Shown here piece by piece: positions 18,396 to 27,764 of a stretch of DNA of 64,000 nucleotides; the stretch's first letter is position 1; the number at the start of each line of letters is the position of its first letter. Source of the DNA: Candidatus Kapaibacterium sp. (GTDB taxonomy: Bacteria > Bacteroidota > Ignavibacteria > Kapaibacteriales > NICIL-2). The position numbers were made by a program, and so were the translations under genes. The DNA lies in the NCBI GenBank assembly GCA_026003475.1, contig BPHJ01000001.1, positions 1,363,189-1,427,188 on the forward strand, given 5' to 3'. The notes under the pieces are model-generated. The model had not been told where the DNA came from, ran no database searches, and was given only the letters and a program-made list of their open reading frames with translations.

Positions 18396-19685
18396 ATGGA
18401 CGTACTCAAAACCAAGCTCTTGCAAGTTTTGCCTCAATTCCGTGCCAAGCGTTCCGCGCTCTTGGAACAGTACGGCGACGTTCCTGTTGCCACTGTCACG
18501 GTCGAACAAATCATCGGCGGCATGCGTGGTGTCCCATCGCTCCTGTGCGATACGTCGTCGGTTTCGCCGTCGGAAGGATTGCGCATTCGAGGTATTCCCA
18601 TCCTCGAGCTGACCGATGCTACACCGGAAGAGATCTTTTTTCTGTTGGCTACTGGCCAACGCCCAACCGAGGACGAACGGCGCGCTCTCTCCCAACTGCT
18701 AACGGCGCATGCAACCGTTCCCGAGAGTGTGCTCGCCGTACTGCGCGCAATGCTCCCGGATGCACATCCGATGGCGATGCTGTCGGCGGGTCTGTTGGCA
18801 ATGGAGCATCAGTCTGCCTTCCGCAAGGCCTACGAGGACGGCACTCCGAAAGATCAACTGTGGGAGTACGCGTTAGCCGATTGCATCCAGTTGCTTTCCA
18901 GCATCACTGGTATTGCTGCAGCGATTTACCGTCTCAAGTTTCGGGATGGAACGCTCATCGAGCCTGATCCAGCGCTGGATTGGAGCACCAACTTCGCGCG
19001 GATGCTCGGCGTCAGCGACGACCCAGCATGGGCAGATTTGGTGCGCCTCTACCTTGTGCTCCATGCCGATCACGAGGGCGGAAATGTCAGCGCATTCACC
19101 GGTGTAACGGTTGCGTCTGCACTATCGGACGTGTTCTACGCAATCAGCGCTGCACTCAATGGGCTTGCCGGACCTCTGCATGGGCTTGCCAATCAAGAAT
19201 GCTTAGCGTTTATTCTCGAGCTTCGCGATCGCTTCGGTGGTGTGCCAACTGCTGAGCAATTGCGCGATCTGTGCTGGGAACGGCTCAATAATGGCCAGGT
19301 CATTCCCGGCTACGGACATGCTGTCCTCCGCGTCACCGACCCGCGTTTTACGGCGTTCTACGCGTTTGCGGAAAAGTACAAGCTCGACCGTGAATGCATC
19401 GCCATTGCCAAGCGCCTCTATCAAGTCGTACCCGACGTCCTTCGTCAACATGGGAAAGCAAAAAATCCCTACCCCAATGTTGATGCTATCAGCGGTTCAC
19501 TCCTCTACGAATTCGGGATGACAGAGTTTACCTTCTACACGGTCATGTTCGGCGTCTCGCGTGCACTCGGTATTTGTGCACAGATTCTCTTCCATCGCAT
19601 GGTTGGTTCGGCAATTGTTCGACCCAAGTCGGTCACCCTCGACGAACTCGAACAGATGGCACGGCGGGCAGCGGTCACTACCTAA
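18396..19685 (+). CDS. gltA: Citrate synthase, mitochondrial/Si-like type
   Basis: 'IIGGMRGVPSLLCDTSSVSPSEGLRIRGIPI', 'HADHEGGNVSAFTG', 'NGLAGPLHGLANQE', 'PGYGHAVLRVTDPR'. Confidence 0.92.
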   Translation: MDVLKTKLLQVLPQFRAKRSALLEQYGDVPVATVTVEQIIGGMRGVPSLLCDTSSVSPSEGLRIRGIPILELTDATPEEIFFLLATGQRPTEDERRALSQLLTAHATVPESVLAVLRAMLPDAHPMAMLSAGLLAMEHQSAFRKAYEDGTPKDQLWEYALADCIQLLSSITGIAAAIYRLKFRDGTLIEPDPALDWSTNFARMLGVSDDPAWADLVRLYLVLHADHEGGNVSAFTGVTVASALSDVFYAISAALNGLAGPLHGLANQECLAFILELRDRFGGVPTAEQLRDLCWERLNNGQVIPGYGHAVLRVTDPRFTAFYAFAEKYKLDRECIAIAKRLYQVVPDVLRQHGKAKNPYPNVDAISGSLLYEFGMTEFTFYTVMFGVSRALGICAQILFHRMVGSAIVRPKSVTLDELEQMARRAAVTT

Positions 19686-19709
19686 CACGCGCGCTGCTCA
19701 GCTCCCCGG

Positions 19710-19748
19710 AAAAAGCCAAAGCCCTGTCGGTTGTCGGCAGGGCTTTGG
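19710..19748 (-). terminator. Rho-independent terminator downstream of tRNA-Val
   Basis: Perfect 11-bp stem CCAAAGCCCTG/CAGGGCTTTGG with 11-nt loop; on the minus strand followed by C-TTTTT. Confidence 0.75.
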
Positions 19749-19754
19749 TGCTTG

Positions 19755-19828
19755 TGCGGTCTAGTGGACTCGAACCACTGGCCTTCACGATGTCAACGTG
19801 ACGCTCTAACCAACTGAGCTAAGACCGC
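19755..19828 (-). tRNA. tRNA-Val (anticodon GAC)
   Basis: Cloverleaf on minus strand: GCGGTCT-TA-GCTC..GAGC-G-TCACG-TTGACAT-CGTGA-..-AGTGG-TTCGAGT-CCACT-AGACCGC-A; 3' CCA not encoded. Confidence 0.95.
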
Positions 19829-19843
19829 AGCATCACGGCGGCG

Positions 19844-19875
19844 CAAAAATACGGGAGCTCGGCCTATTTGTGCAA
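19844..19875 (-). promoter_or_regulatory. Bacteroidota-type promoter (TTG-N21-TATTTTTG) for tRNA-Val
   Basis: Minus-strand TTG (19873-19875) and TATTTTTG (19844-19851), 15 bp upstream of the tRNA. Confidence 0.6.
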
Positions 19876-20002
19876 GGGTGTCGGCGCTGGGGCGTTGTAT
19901 ATTGCGCTTTGCACGATCGTCTCGCCTTCCTGATGCTGCCTCTGTTGTGAGGGGTCGTGCGGCTGAATTCTCCACCTGTTGTCGAACTACTTGTGTCCGT
20001 GT

Positions 20003-22105
20003 ATGGTCACCGTCGCAATTATTGCGTGTGGCGTATTCGCTTTGCTTGTTGCACTGTTTTTCGCACGTGCTATCCGTGGTATTCCGGTTGCAGAAGGAGT
20101 TGCTTCGACCGAGGAGGCACAGCGCCTGACCGAAGTCACTGCTGCCATTGCTGAAGGAGCGATGGCATTTCTTACCCGTGAGTATCGGACGTTGGCACTG
20201 TTCATGCTGATCTTTGGCTTCCTCATCTGGATGGCCGTTGATAACGGACTCTACACGATGATCAGCTTCCTATCGGGTGCTGCCGCCTCAATGCTTGCCG
20301 GGTTTATCGGAATGCGGATCGCAACAATCGGGAACGGCCGGACTGCCGCAGCAGCGCGAATCTCCCTGCAGCGCGCCTTCAGCATTGCGTTCCGATCTGG
20401 TGCGGTGATGGGTTTCGGGTTGACCGGTATTGCCATTGTGGGGTTGATCGTTGTGTACTTAGGGCTCGATGCTCTCTTGCCCAATCTGGAGCGGCATATT
20501 CTGATGGAAATCCTCTCCGGCTTTGCATTGGGGGGCTCGTCGGTTGCACTCTTCGGGCGCGTCGGTGGTGGCATCTACACCAAAGCTGCCGATGTCGGTG
20601 CTGACCTGGTCGGCAAAGTTGAAGCTGGCATCCCTGAAGATGATCCTCGGAACCCAGCGGTCATTGCTGATAACGTCGGTGACAATGTCGGTGATATTGC
20701 CGGCATGGGCGCTGACCTGTTCGGCTCGGTTGCGGAATCAACCTGCGCTGCATTGGTCATTGGTGCATCAGCCTTTCACATGGTGCCCGAATCCATGAAA
20801 GAGGGTGCATTGCTGTTCCCTGTCCTGGTCAACGCGGTCGGTGTGCTCGGCAGTTTTATTGCGCTCTTTTTTGCTCGGCCAAAGTCCGAAGACTCCATCG
20901 AGAGTGCCCTCAAGCGTGTGCTCATTGTCGCCACGGTCGTCATGGCGATTGTACTCTACCCCATCACGATGGCATTGCTGCCAGCAACCTTTACCCTGGA
21001 AGGGAGCAGTAAACTCTACACGAACGCAGGTGTTTATTGGTCGTTGCTGGTTGGATTGATATCCGGCCTGCTTGTTGGTATTGTTACCGAGTACTACACT
21101 GCACATCGTTACCGCACGGTTCGCTCCGTCGCGGAAGCATCCCAGACAGGTGCAGCAACGAACATCATCTACGGACTTGCGCTCGGCTACAATTCGTCGG
21201 TTGTGCCGATGCTCCTGTTGGCGCTCACCGTTGTCGTGGGGATTTCGTTTGCGGGGATGTACGGCATTGCGATCGGCGCCCTCGGCATGCTTTCGACGAT
21301 CGCTGTTGGCCTGACCATTGACGCGTATGGTCCAGTCTCCGACAACGCTGGTGGCATTGCGGAAATGTCGCACATGGGCAAGGATATCCGATCGCGGACC
21401 GATGCACTCGATGCTGCGGGCAATACAACCGCTGCTATTGGGAAAGGCTTCGCGATTGGCTCGGCAGCCTTGACCTCGCTGGCGTTGACGTCGGCATTTT
21501 TGACGCGTGCCAAGATTGCACCCGATTCGCTGGGCTTGACCACGCCGCCAGTACTTGCAGGATTACTCATCGGCGGTGCACTTCCTTTTGCTTTCTCCGC
21601 AATGACGATGCGGGCTGTGGGCAAAGCTGCCTTCGACATGATCGCCGAAGTGCGCCGTCAGTTTCGAGAAATTCCGGGACTACTCGAAGGTACTGCGCGA
21701 GCTGATTATCGCCGATGCGTGGACATCTCTACGCAAGCATCCCTGCGCCAAATGATCGCACCTGGTTTGCTTGTCATTCTCACGCCGCTGGTGGTTGGTT
21801 TTCTCTTTGGAGTTCATACGCTCGCTGGTGTGCTCATTGGAGCGCTCGTCTGTGGGGTGATGCTGGCAACCTCGATGGCCAATGCCGGCGCAGCGTGGGA
21901 CAATGCGAAAAAGTTCATCGAGAAAGGAAACTTCGGTGGCAAAGGCTCTGATGCCCACAAAGCTGCAGTCGTCGGTGATACCGTCGGTGATCCGTTCAAG
22001 GACACTTCCGGACCATCGCTAAACATCCTGATCAAACTGATGGCAATTATCAGCTTGGTGTTTGTACCATTCTTCATCAAGTACGGCGGCGTTCTGCTGC
22101 GGTAG
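20003..22105 (+). CDS. hppA: Membrane-bound ion-translocating pyrophosphatase
   Basis: '[55 protein letters not shown]', '[23 protein letters not shown]'. Confidence 0.96.
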   Translation: MVTVAIIACGVFALLVALFFARAIRGIPVAEGVASTEEAQRLTEVTAAIAEGAMAFLTREYRTLALFMLIFGFLIWMAVDNGLYTMISFLSGAAASMLAGFIGMRIATIGNGRTAAAARISLQRAFSIAFRSGAVMGFGLTGIAIVGLIVVYLGLDALLPNLERHILMEILSGFALGGSSVALFGRVGGGIYTKAADVGADLVGKVEAGIPEDDPRNPAVIADNVGDNVGDIAGMGADLFGSVAESTCAALVIGASAFHMVPESMKEGALLFPVLVNAVGVLGSFIALFFARPKSEDSIESALKRVLIVATVVMAIVLYPITMALLPATFTLEGSSKLYTNAGVYWSLLVGLISGLLVGIVTEYYTAHRYRTVRSVAEASQTGAATNIIYGLALGYNSSVVPMLLLALTVVVGISFAGMYGIAIGALGMLSTIAVGLTIDAYGPVSDNAGGIAEMSHMGKDIRSRTDALDAAGNTTAAIGKGFAIGSAALTSLALTSAFLTRAKIAPDSLGLTTPPVLAGLLIGGALPFAFSAMTMRAVGKAAFDMIAEVRRQFREIPGLLEGTARADYRRCVDISTQASLRQMIAPGLLVILTPLVVGFLFGVHTLAGVLIGALVCGVMLATSMANAGAAWDNAKKFIEKGNFGGKGSDAHKAAVVGDTVGDPFKDTSGPSLNILIKLMAIISLVFVPFFIKYGGVLLR

Positions 22106-23162
22106 CCCCAAGCCGAACAGTGGCAGTTGTGTTCTGGGCAGGCGATGCGTTGACATCGCCTGCTTCGTTCTGGGCAGCACCACTGAGTGCGCTCCAGATC
22201 AATTCCAACAACTCGCCAATACTTTCCCTTGTTGCCGACGACACAAAAAGCGGCTTCCCATAGTTAGGGAATTCAAGGAGGCTCAGCTCGGCGCGCTGCG
22301 TCTGGTCGAGCGTATCAGCCTTGCTGATGCAGATGATGCGTCGTTTGTTGGCCAACAATGGATTGTGGCGGACCAATTCTCGTTCGAGAATTGCGTATGC
22401 CTCCACGGGTGGAAGCATGTGCGGGTCCAGAAGGAACACCAACACACCGGTTCGCTCGATATGCCGCAGGAACTCCGTTCCAAGCCCTTTGCCGGTGCTT
22501 GCTCCCTCGATGATGCCGGGAATATCAGCAACGACAAAGCTGCGTTCGAAGTCGAGCTGCACCATGCCAAGATTAGGGACCAAGGTCGTGAATGGATAGT
22601 CGGCGATTTTTGGTTTCGCTGCCGAGATAGTGGCAAGAAGGGTGGATTTGCCAACATTGGGGAAACCAACCAGCCCCACATCGGCCAACAGTTTCAACTC
22701 GAGTTCTAACCAGCATTCGTGTCCTGGTTTGCCCTGTTCTGCTGTGCGAGGCGCACGGTTAGTCGGTGTGGCAAATGCTGCATTTCCCCTTCCACCAGCG
22801 CCACCATGGAGGATAATCTCCCGCTGGCCAGCCTCGATAAGTTCAGCCAGCACCTGACCGCTTTCGGCATCGCGGATAACCGTTCCCGGCGGCACGCGGA
22901 GCACAACATCGCGGCCACGCTTGCCACTCCGACGGTTCGGACCGCCTGGCGCTCCATTGCCTGCTGCGAAGTGCCGCTTGTAGCGAAAATGCAGCAGCGT
23001 ATTTAGATGGGGATCGGCGATAGCAACGACGTTACCCCCACGGCCACCATCGCCACCATCGGGGCCACCTTTGGGAACAAACTTTTCTCGATGGAAACTA
23101 ACCATGCCATCGCCACCAGAGCCGGCTTTGGCATAAATGCGAACACGATCAACAAAGTTCAT
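22077..23162 (-). CDS. obg: Obg family GTPase
   Basis: '[44 protein letters not shown]' Obg fold; '[37 protein letters not shown]'. Confidence 0.96.
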   Translation of the reverse strand: MNFVDRVRIYAKAGSGGDGMVSFHREKFVPKGGPDGGDGGRGGNVVAIADPHLNTLLHFRYKRHFAAGNGAPGGPNRRSGKRGRDVVLRVPPGTVIRDAESGQVLAELIEAGQREIILHGGAGGRGNAAFATPTNRAPRTAEQGKPGHECWLELELKLLADVGLVGFPNVGKSTLLATISAAKPKIADYPFTTLVPNLGMVQLDFERSFVVADIPGIIEGASTGKGLGTEFLRHIERTGVLVFLLDPHMLPPVEAYAILERELVRHNPLLANKRRIICISKADTLDQTQRAELSLLEFPNYGKPLFVSSATRESIGELLELIWSALSGAAQNEAGDVNASPAQNTTATVRLGATAAERRRT

Positions 23163-23205
23163 CGTTGAGATGGAGGTGGTATCGTTTATCTTGAGGCAAA
23201 CAGCC

Positions 23206-25182
23206 TTACGCCATAGTGTAGCGTTTGACGAGGGCTAAGCGAAGTTCTTGTGCCGCTTTGATGGTGGGATCGAGTGCATGCTCAGCAAGGAAGCGATCGA
23301 ACTCGTTGAGTGCCGATCGAACCGACGTGGCAGCATCAAGGCGACGGAGCAGACTGTTGTATTGCTCCACGTCATGCGCGCAGAGTTTCTTGAGCACCAC
23401 CTCTTTGAGCTCCTCGCTGAGCACATCCGAGAGCAACGGTTGTGGAGCCAATTGTTCCGGCACCCGAACGCGCACATGCTGTAAGCCGCTCTCGAGCAAC
23501 TGATCCAAATCCGTGGACAATTCCGCTACTGCCGCGCTGCTCTGGGTAAATTCCTTGGCGGTCTGACTCGATGCTGTACTGTGATCGTCGGGTACGGGTT
23601 CAGGTTGATCGGTTTGGCTGTCGGTGGTTGTAAGCATGAACTCTCGCTCGAGTGCACGGCGCTGTTCCGGTGTTGCAGTTTCAAAGCTGCCCTGAGACTG
23701 CTCCGGATGCGCAAGAAGCGCATTGATTTCCACAACGTCATCGTCGAGCAGTTCTTCCTCTGCATCAGTGCTGGGAGCAGGCTCGTCTTCGGAAAGCGGC
23801 ATCTCGAGCTCATCCCCATGCAGGCGGTGTTCGCTGTCTTGACTGCTGGATATCTGTTCCGGCTCAACAGCTTCAGGGGACCAAACCTCCACAGTCTCCA
23901 CCGCAGCTTGCAATGCATCCTCGGTCGGTTCATCGGCACCGTCAAGTGGGAAAGCATCGGCCTTACCGGTTACGCTTGCTATCTCGACCTCGTCGAGTGC
24001 TGAGGGCGTCTGGGCAGCTTCGATTTCGTCCAATGCAGCATCGCTTATCTCTGGCAAGTCGATGGCACTGCTTTGGTCATCATCTGGAGAGTGCTCTTGA
24101 GCATCATCGGGTACCATCGGTAATACACCACCGACTTGCTCCTCCTCGACCGCCGACGGAGCTGAATCCACCACGGGTTCTTCCTCAACAACGGGCTGCG
24201 GCTCGTCCACCTGCACCTGTTCCACTGTTTCCGTTATTGGTGCGGGATGGACCGGTTCGAGATCAGCAGGCTCATCTTCCTGCACCGAACTCGAATCAGT
24301 CTCGAAGGTAGTGGTTTCGGTGACCGTTGATGTTTGCAATGGGGTTTGGCTTCCCTGTTCCTGCTCGAGTTCTTGGAGCACTTGATCAACAACGCGCAGA
24401 ATCGTATCCCGCGTTACCGTTCGAATCCCATCGTGGTAGAGCATGCGCTCGAATTTTTGAGCAATCACCTGAATGTCCTTGTCATCGAGGAAGACGATGA
24501 GTGCTTCGATGGGAATCGCCTCCAAGGCTGGCGGCGTGGGTGTTTCGTTGAAGAAGCGAAAGACTGGATCGAGGAGTTCGATGAATTGGCTTGTCGAAAG
24601 GTCGAGAATATGCTCGTCGTCGAGTTGTTTGATGAGTCGCTCAAACTCAAAGACAGGCATGATATGGGTGCTGGTACTATCCAGCTCGCGTTCGCGCATC
24701 CACTGCTCAAAACCGGTGCGAATGTAGGGATAATCGGCAAAGTAGCGCAAGCGCAAGAGAATCTCGCAGACAGGCTTGGTCGGCTCACCCCGATAGACGA
24801 ACCATTTGAGCGTTACTCGCGGACGCACGCGGTAGTTGAGCACGCTCTTGACGGCTGCATCGAACAGTGAAAGTGCATGCTTTCGCTCGAATCGCGCATG
24901 GCGGCGGACGTAATCCTCGACTTGCCCCCAGACACGACGGAAGAGCGGGTCGGTCGGATCAATCGGCAAGTTCAATTGTCGTTGGATACGATCCTGGTAG
25001 AGGAGCCACTCCACTTCCGCACGGAGAAATTCCTTGTATGCTCGGTCAACCGTGGGATGATCGAGCACGTCGGCAAGGTGGAGCCCACCTCCGGCACGCG
25101 GCAGCAGCAGCTCCGCGAGCTGAATTTTTGTGCGCTCAATTTCCGCTTCGAACATACCCTGCCGGGGACAATAGTGGAGCAA
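23206..25182 (-). CDS. Hypothetical protein with long acidic disordered central region
   Basis: 658 aa; helical N-terminus, E/D/P/S/V-rich linker of roughly 270 aa, helical C-terminal segment. Confidence 0.7.
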   Translation of the reverse strand: MLHYCPRQGMFEAEIERTKIQLAELLLPRAGGGLHLADVLDHPTVDRAYKEFLRAEVEWLLYQDRIQRQLNLPIDPTDPLFRRVWGQVEDYVRRHARFERKHALSLFDAAVKSVLNYRVRPRVTLKWFVYRGEPTKPVCEILLRLRYFADYPYIRTGFEQWMRERELDSTSTHIMPVFEFERLIKQLDDEHILDLSTSQFIELLDPVFRFFNETPTPPALEAIPIEALIVFLDDKDIQVIAQKFERMLYHDGIRTVTRDTILRVVDQVLQELEQEQGSQTPLQTSTVTETTTFETDSSSVQEDEPADLEPVHPAPITETVEQVQVDEPQPVVEEEPVVDSAPSAVEEEQVGGVLPMVPDDAQEHSPDDDQSSAIDLPEISDAALDEIEAAQTPSALDEVEIASVTGKADAFPLDGADEPTEDALQAAVETVEVWSPEAVEPEQISSSQDSEHRLHGDELEMPLSEDEPAPSTDAEEELLDDDVVEINALLAHPEQSQGSFETATPEQRRALEREFMLTTTDSQTDQPEPVPDDHSTASSQTAKEFTQSSAAVAELSTDLDQLLESGLQHVRVRVPEQLAPQPLLSDVLSEELKEVVLKKLCAHDVEQYNSLLRRLDAATSVRSALNEFDRFLAEHALDPTIKAAQELRLALVKRYTMA

Positions 25183-25223
25183 CCAACTCGGAATGCAACT
25201 TACAAAACCGTCCCAGCAGCAGC

Positions 25224-27578
25224 CTACCGTAGCTGGACGTAGGTCGTCCCCCAGTCAGTGGAGCCAGCTTGTCCGACGCGATACGAGGCAACCAGCGGAT
25301 GCCCCTCCAGCATCGAATGGATTGCCTGGCGGAGTTGCCCAGTGCCCGTGCCGTGCAGAATCGTCAACTGGAATACCCCACCGAGCACAGCATCGTTGAG
25401 TGCGCGTTCGACGGCGGCAAGTCCATCGCGCACACGCATTCCGCGAATGTCAATCGCTGTTGGCGAATCCATTTTCGGTGGAGGCATGTTTCCGGTTCGA
25501 TGTTCCTGTGCTGGTGGCTGCGTGCGGCGGACCGAGTCGGCTGAAACACGCACCCGCACCGAACCAATTTCGACCACAATGTGCTTGGATGTCACGTCGA
25601 GGACTTTTCCCTGCTGCCCCGATTGCAGAAGCACGACGTAGTCGCCCGGATGAATCGGCTCAGCCTTAGCAGCAGGTGATTGTTGTGGCTGCAATTGCGT
25701 GGTGATGCGTTCTTCTAACTCTCGGAGCTGTTGGCGCGCATTCTCCACCGAGGCATGCGCCGCCACGTGTCGAATCTGGCGCAGCTCTTCCTTCGTGCGA
25801 GCAATAAGCTCTGCAGCTTCCCGGCGCGCTGCATCGAGGAGTTGCGTGTACTTGGCTTTGAATTGCTGAAATTTTTCCTCGTACTGTGCCCGATACTGCT
25901 CGGCTGCTGCATGCTCCTGGGCAGCGCTTGCACGAAGTTGCTCCATCTCGGCCCGCAATTGCTGGAGTTGATGGATGCTCGATTCGATCCGCTCGTGATC
26001 GGTGCCGACATAGGCGCGCGCACGTTCGACGACGTCTCCAGGTAAGCGCAATGCCGCTGCCAATTCCAGCGCGTACGAATTGCCCGGCACTCCGGCCAGA
26101 AAGCGGTATGTTGGCTCCAGGCGAGCGGTATCGAATTCCATGGACGCGTTCAAGAGTCCAGGACGAGTGAGCGCATAGGTTTTGAGCGTGAACTGGTGCG
26201 TCGTTGCAACGATGGAACCACCGCGATCGAGCACGCCATCAATAATGGCTGCCGCCAGTGCACTTCCTTCGCTCGGATCGGTACCCGCACAGATTTCGTC
26301 CACGATCACCAGCGTCTGGTGGTTACAGAGAGCCAGAATATCCCGCAACCGCACCAGCTGGGATGAAAAGGTCGAAAGATTGCTCTCGATGCTCTGATGA
26401 TCGCCAATTGCTGCCAGAAGCGTCACCGGTGAGATGGTCATTTCGCCCAACGGATAAATGCCCGCTAATGCCATCGCTGCACTCACTCCGAGCGTCTTGA
26501 TTGCGATGGATTTGCCGCCGGCATTCGGCCCACTGACCAAGTATCCGCGCTGTTGACGGTCGAAGCGAACACTGAGCGGGACGACGTGCTCTCGCCCTTT
26601 GGCAACGACCAGCAGTGGATGGTACACCTTCTCCAGTTCGATGGTACCATCGGAAACAATTCGTGGGTGGTGACAGCGGTAGTGCTCAGCAAACAATGCT
26701 CGTGCTCGCAAGGAATCGAGCACTGTCAGGACGCGATCGGCAGCCAGAATGCTCTCGGCATGCGCTCCAACTTCGGCGGTTAGTGCTTGCAAAATGCGCA
26801 AGAGTTCTCGCTCTTCCGCACTCCGCAGTTCAGCAAGCTCGTTATTGAGCTCGAATACCTCACTCGGTTCGAAAAAGACCGTCGCTCCTGTCTGCGAAAT
26901 ACCGTGGATGATGCCCGACAGCGAGCGTTTGTATTCGACCTTGAGTGGAACGACCAAGCGACCATCGCGTTGAGTGTAGAAATCGTCCTGGAGCAAGTCT
27001 TCATCGCCGAGGCGTTGGAGGATGCGCCGGAGCTTGGTCCGGAGGCGAGCGCTCACTTCGGCGATGCTGTTGCGTATGCGCCGAAGCTCGGCTGAAGCAT
27101 CATCGCGCACTGCACCGGTGGGATCAATGGCATCGCGGATGTGCCGCTCCAAGAGGCGGTGTTCGACCAGCGGCTCTGCAAGAGCAGCAATTGTCGGCAT
27201 CTGGTCGGCATGCTCACCGATGAAGGAGCGAACGCGACGACTGACGCCAAGCAGTTCCAGGATCGAAAGCAGCTCGCTGGCACTCAGGTATGCCCCAGCA
27301 AGCATTGATCGGTGGAGAAGGCGCGCGGGGTCATCGGTTCGTTCCAATGGCAAGTCGTCACCTCGAGCGCGCAGTTGCAACAGTTCTGCAATGGCAGCAT
27401 GTTCGTTGGCAATCTGCTGGGCATCGAGCAGAGGCCGTAGCCTGCGCAGATGTGCTGCAGCGCGTTCGGTAAGTGCAAACGGCACGAGAAGCTCGAGAAC
27501 TTTATTGAACTCCAGCTCGGCAAGCGATTGCTCAACAAGTGCCGGGCTTGGTGTTCCAGGGAGCTCGCTTGTGCTCAT
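25224..27578 (-). CDS. mutS2: Endonuclease MutS2 with C-terminal Smr domain
   Basis: 'GYLVSGPNAGGKSIAIKTLGV', 'ATTHQFTLKTYA', C-term 'IDIRGMRVRDGLAAVERALNDAVLGGVFQLTILHGTGTGQLRQAIHSML'. Confidence 0.95.
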   Translation of the reverse strand: MSTSELPGTPSPALVEQSLAELEFNKVLELLVPFALTERAAAHLRRLRPLLDAQQIANEHAAIAELLQLRARGDDLPLERTDDPARLLHRSMLAGAYLSASELLSILELLGVSRRVRSFIGEHADQMPTIAALAEPLVEHRLLERHIRDAIDPTGAVRDDASAELRRIRNSIAEVSARLRTKLRRILQRLGDEDLLQDDFYTQRDGRLVVPLKVEYKRSLSGIIHGISQTGATVFFEPSEVFELNNELAELRSAEERELLRILQALTAEVGAHAESILAADRVLTVLDSLRARALFAEHYRCHHPRIVSDGTIELEKVYHPLLVVAKGREHVVPLSVRFDRQQRGYLVSGPNAGGKSIAIKTLGVSAAMALAGIYPLGEMTISPVTLLAAIGDHQSIESNLSTFSSQLVRLRDILALCNHQTLVIVDEICAGTDPSEGSALAAAIIDGVLDRGGSIVATTHQFTLKTYALTRPGLLNASMEFDTARLEPTYRFLAGVPGNSYALELAAALRLPGDVVERARAYVGTDHERIESSIHQLQQLRAEMEQLRASAAQEHAAAEQYRAQYEEKFQQFKAKYTQLLDAARREAAELIARTKEELRQIRHVAAHASVENARQQLRELEERITTQLQPQQSPAAKAEPIHPGDYVVLLQSGQQGKVLDVTSKHIVVEIGSVRVRVSADSVRRTQPPAQEHRTGNMPPPKMDSPTAIDIRGMRVRDGLAAVERALNDAVLGGVFQLTILHGTGTGQLRQAIHSMLEGHPLVASYRVGQAGSTDWGTTYVQLR

Positions 27579-27731
27579 AGCATCAACATAGATGGAGAAA
27601 CTTCCTCGGCACAACCGTTGCCCTCCGACCATACCACGAGCGGAAAAGCAACGCTGCGTAGTGCATTCATACAGAGTGAACGTGGGATGTACTTTACAAC
27701 TGCAATATCGTACACTCTCGATGAATGCCCC

Positions 27732-27739
27732 TATTTTTG
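27732..27739 (+). promoter_or_regulatory. -7 element (TATTTTTG) upstream of mfd
   Basis: Exact TAnnTTTG 25 nt upstream of ATG 27765; no clear -33. Confidence 0.3.
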
Positions 27740-27764
27740 CGCACCACGTTTGCATCACCACTGC

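Noticed and set aside
19716-19748. Hairpin as terminator for citrate synthase on the plus strand
   Set aside because: No T-run follows on the plus strand; the U-tract is present only for the minus strand, so it was assigned to tRNA-Val.
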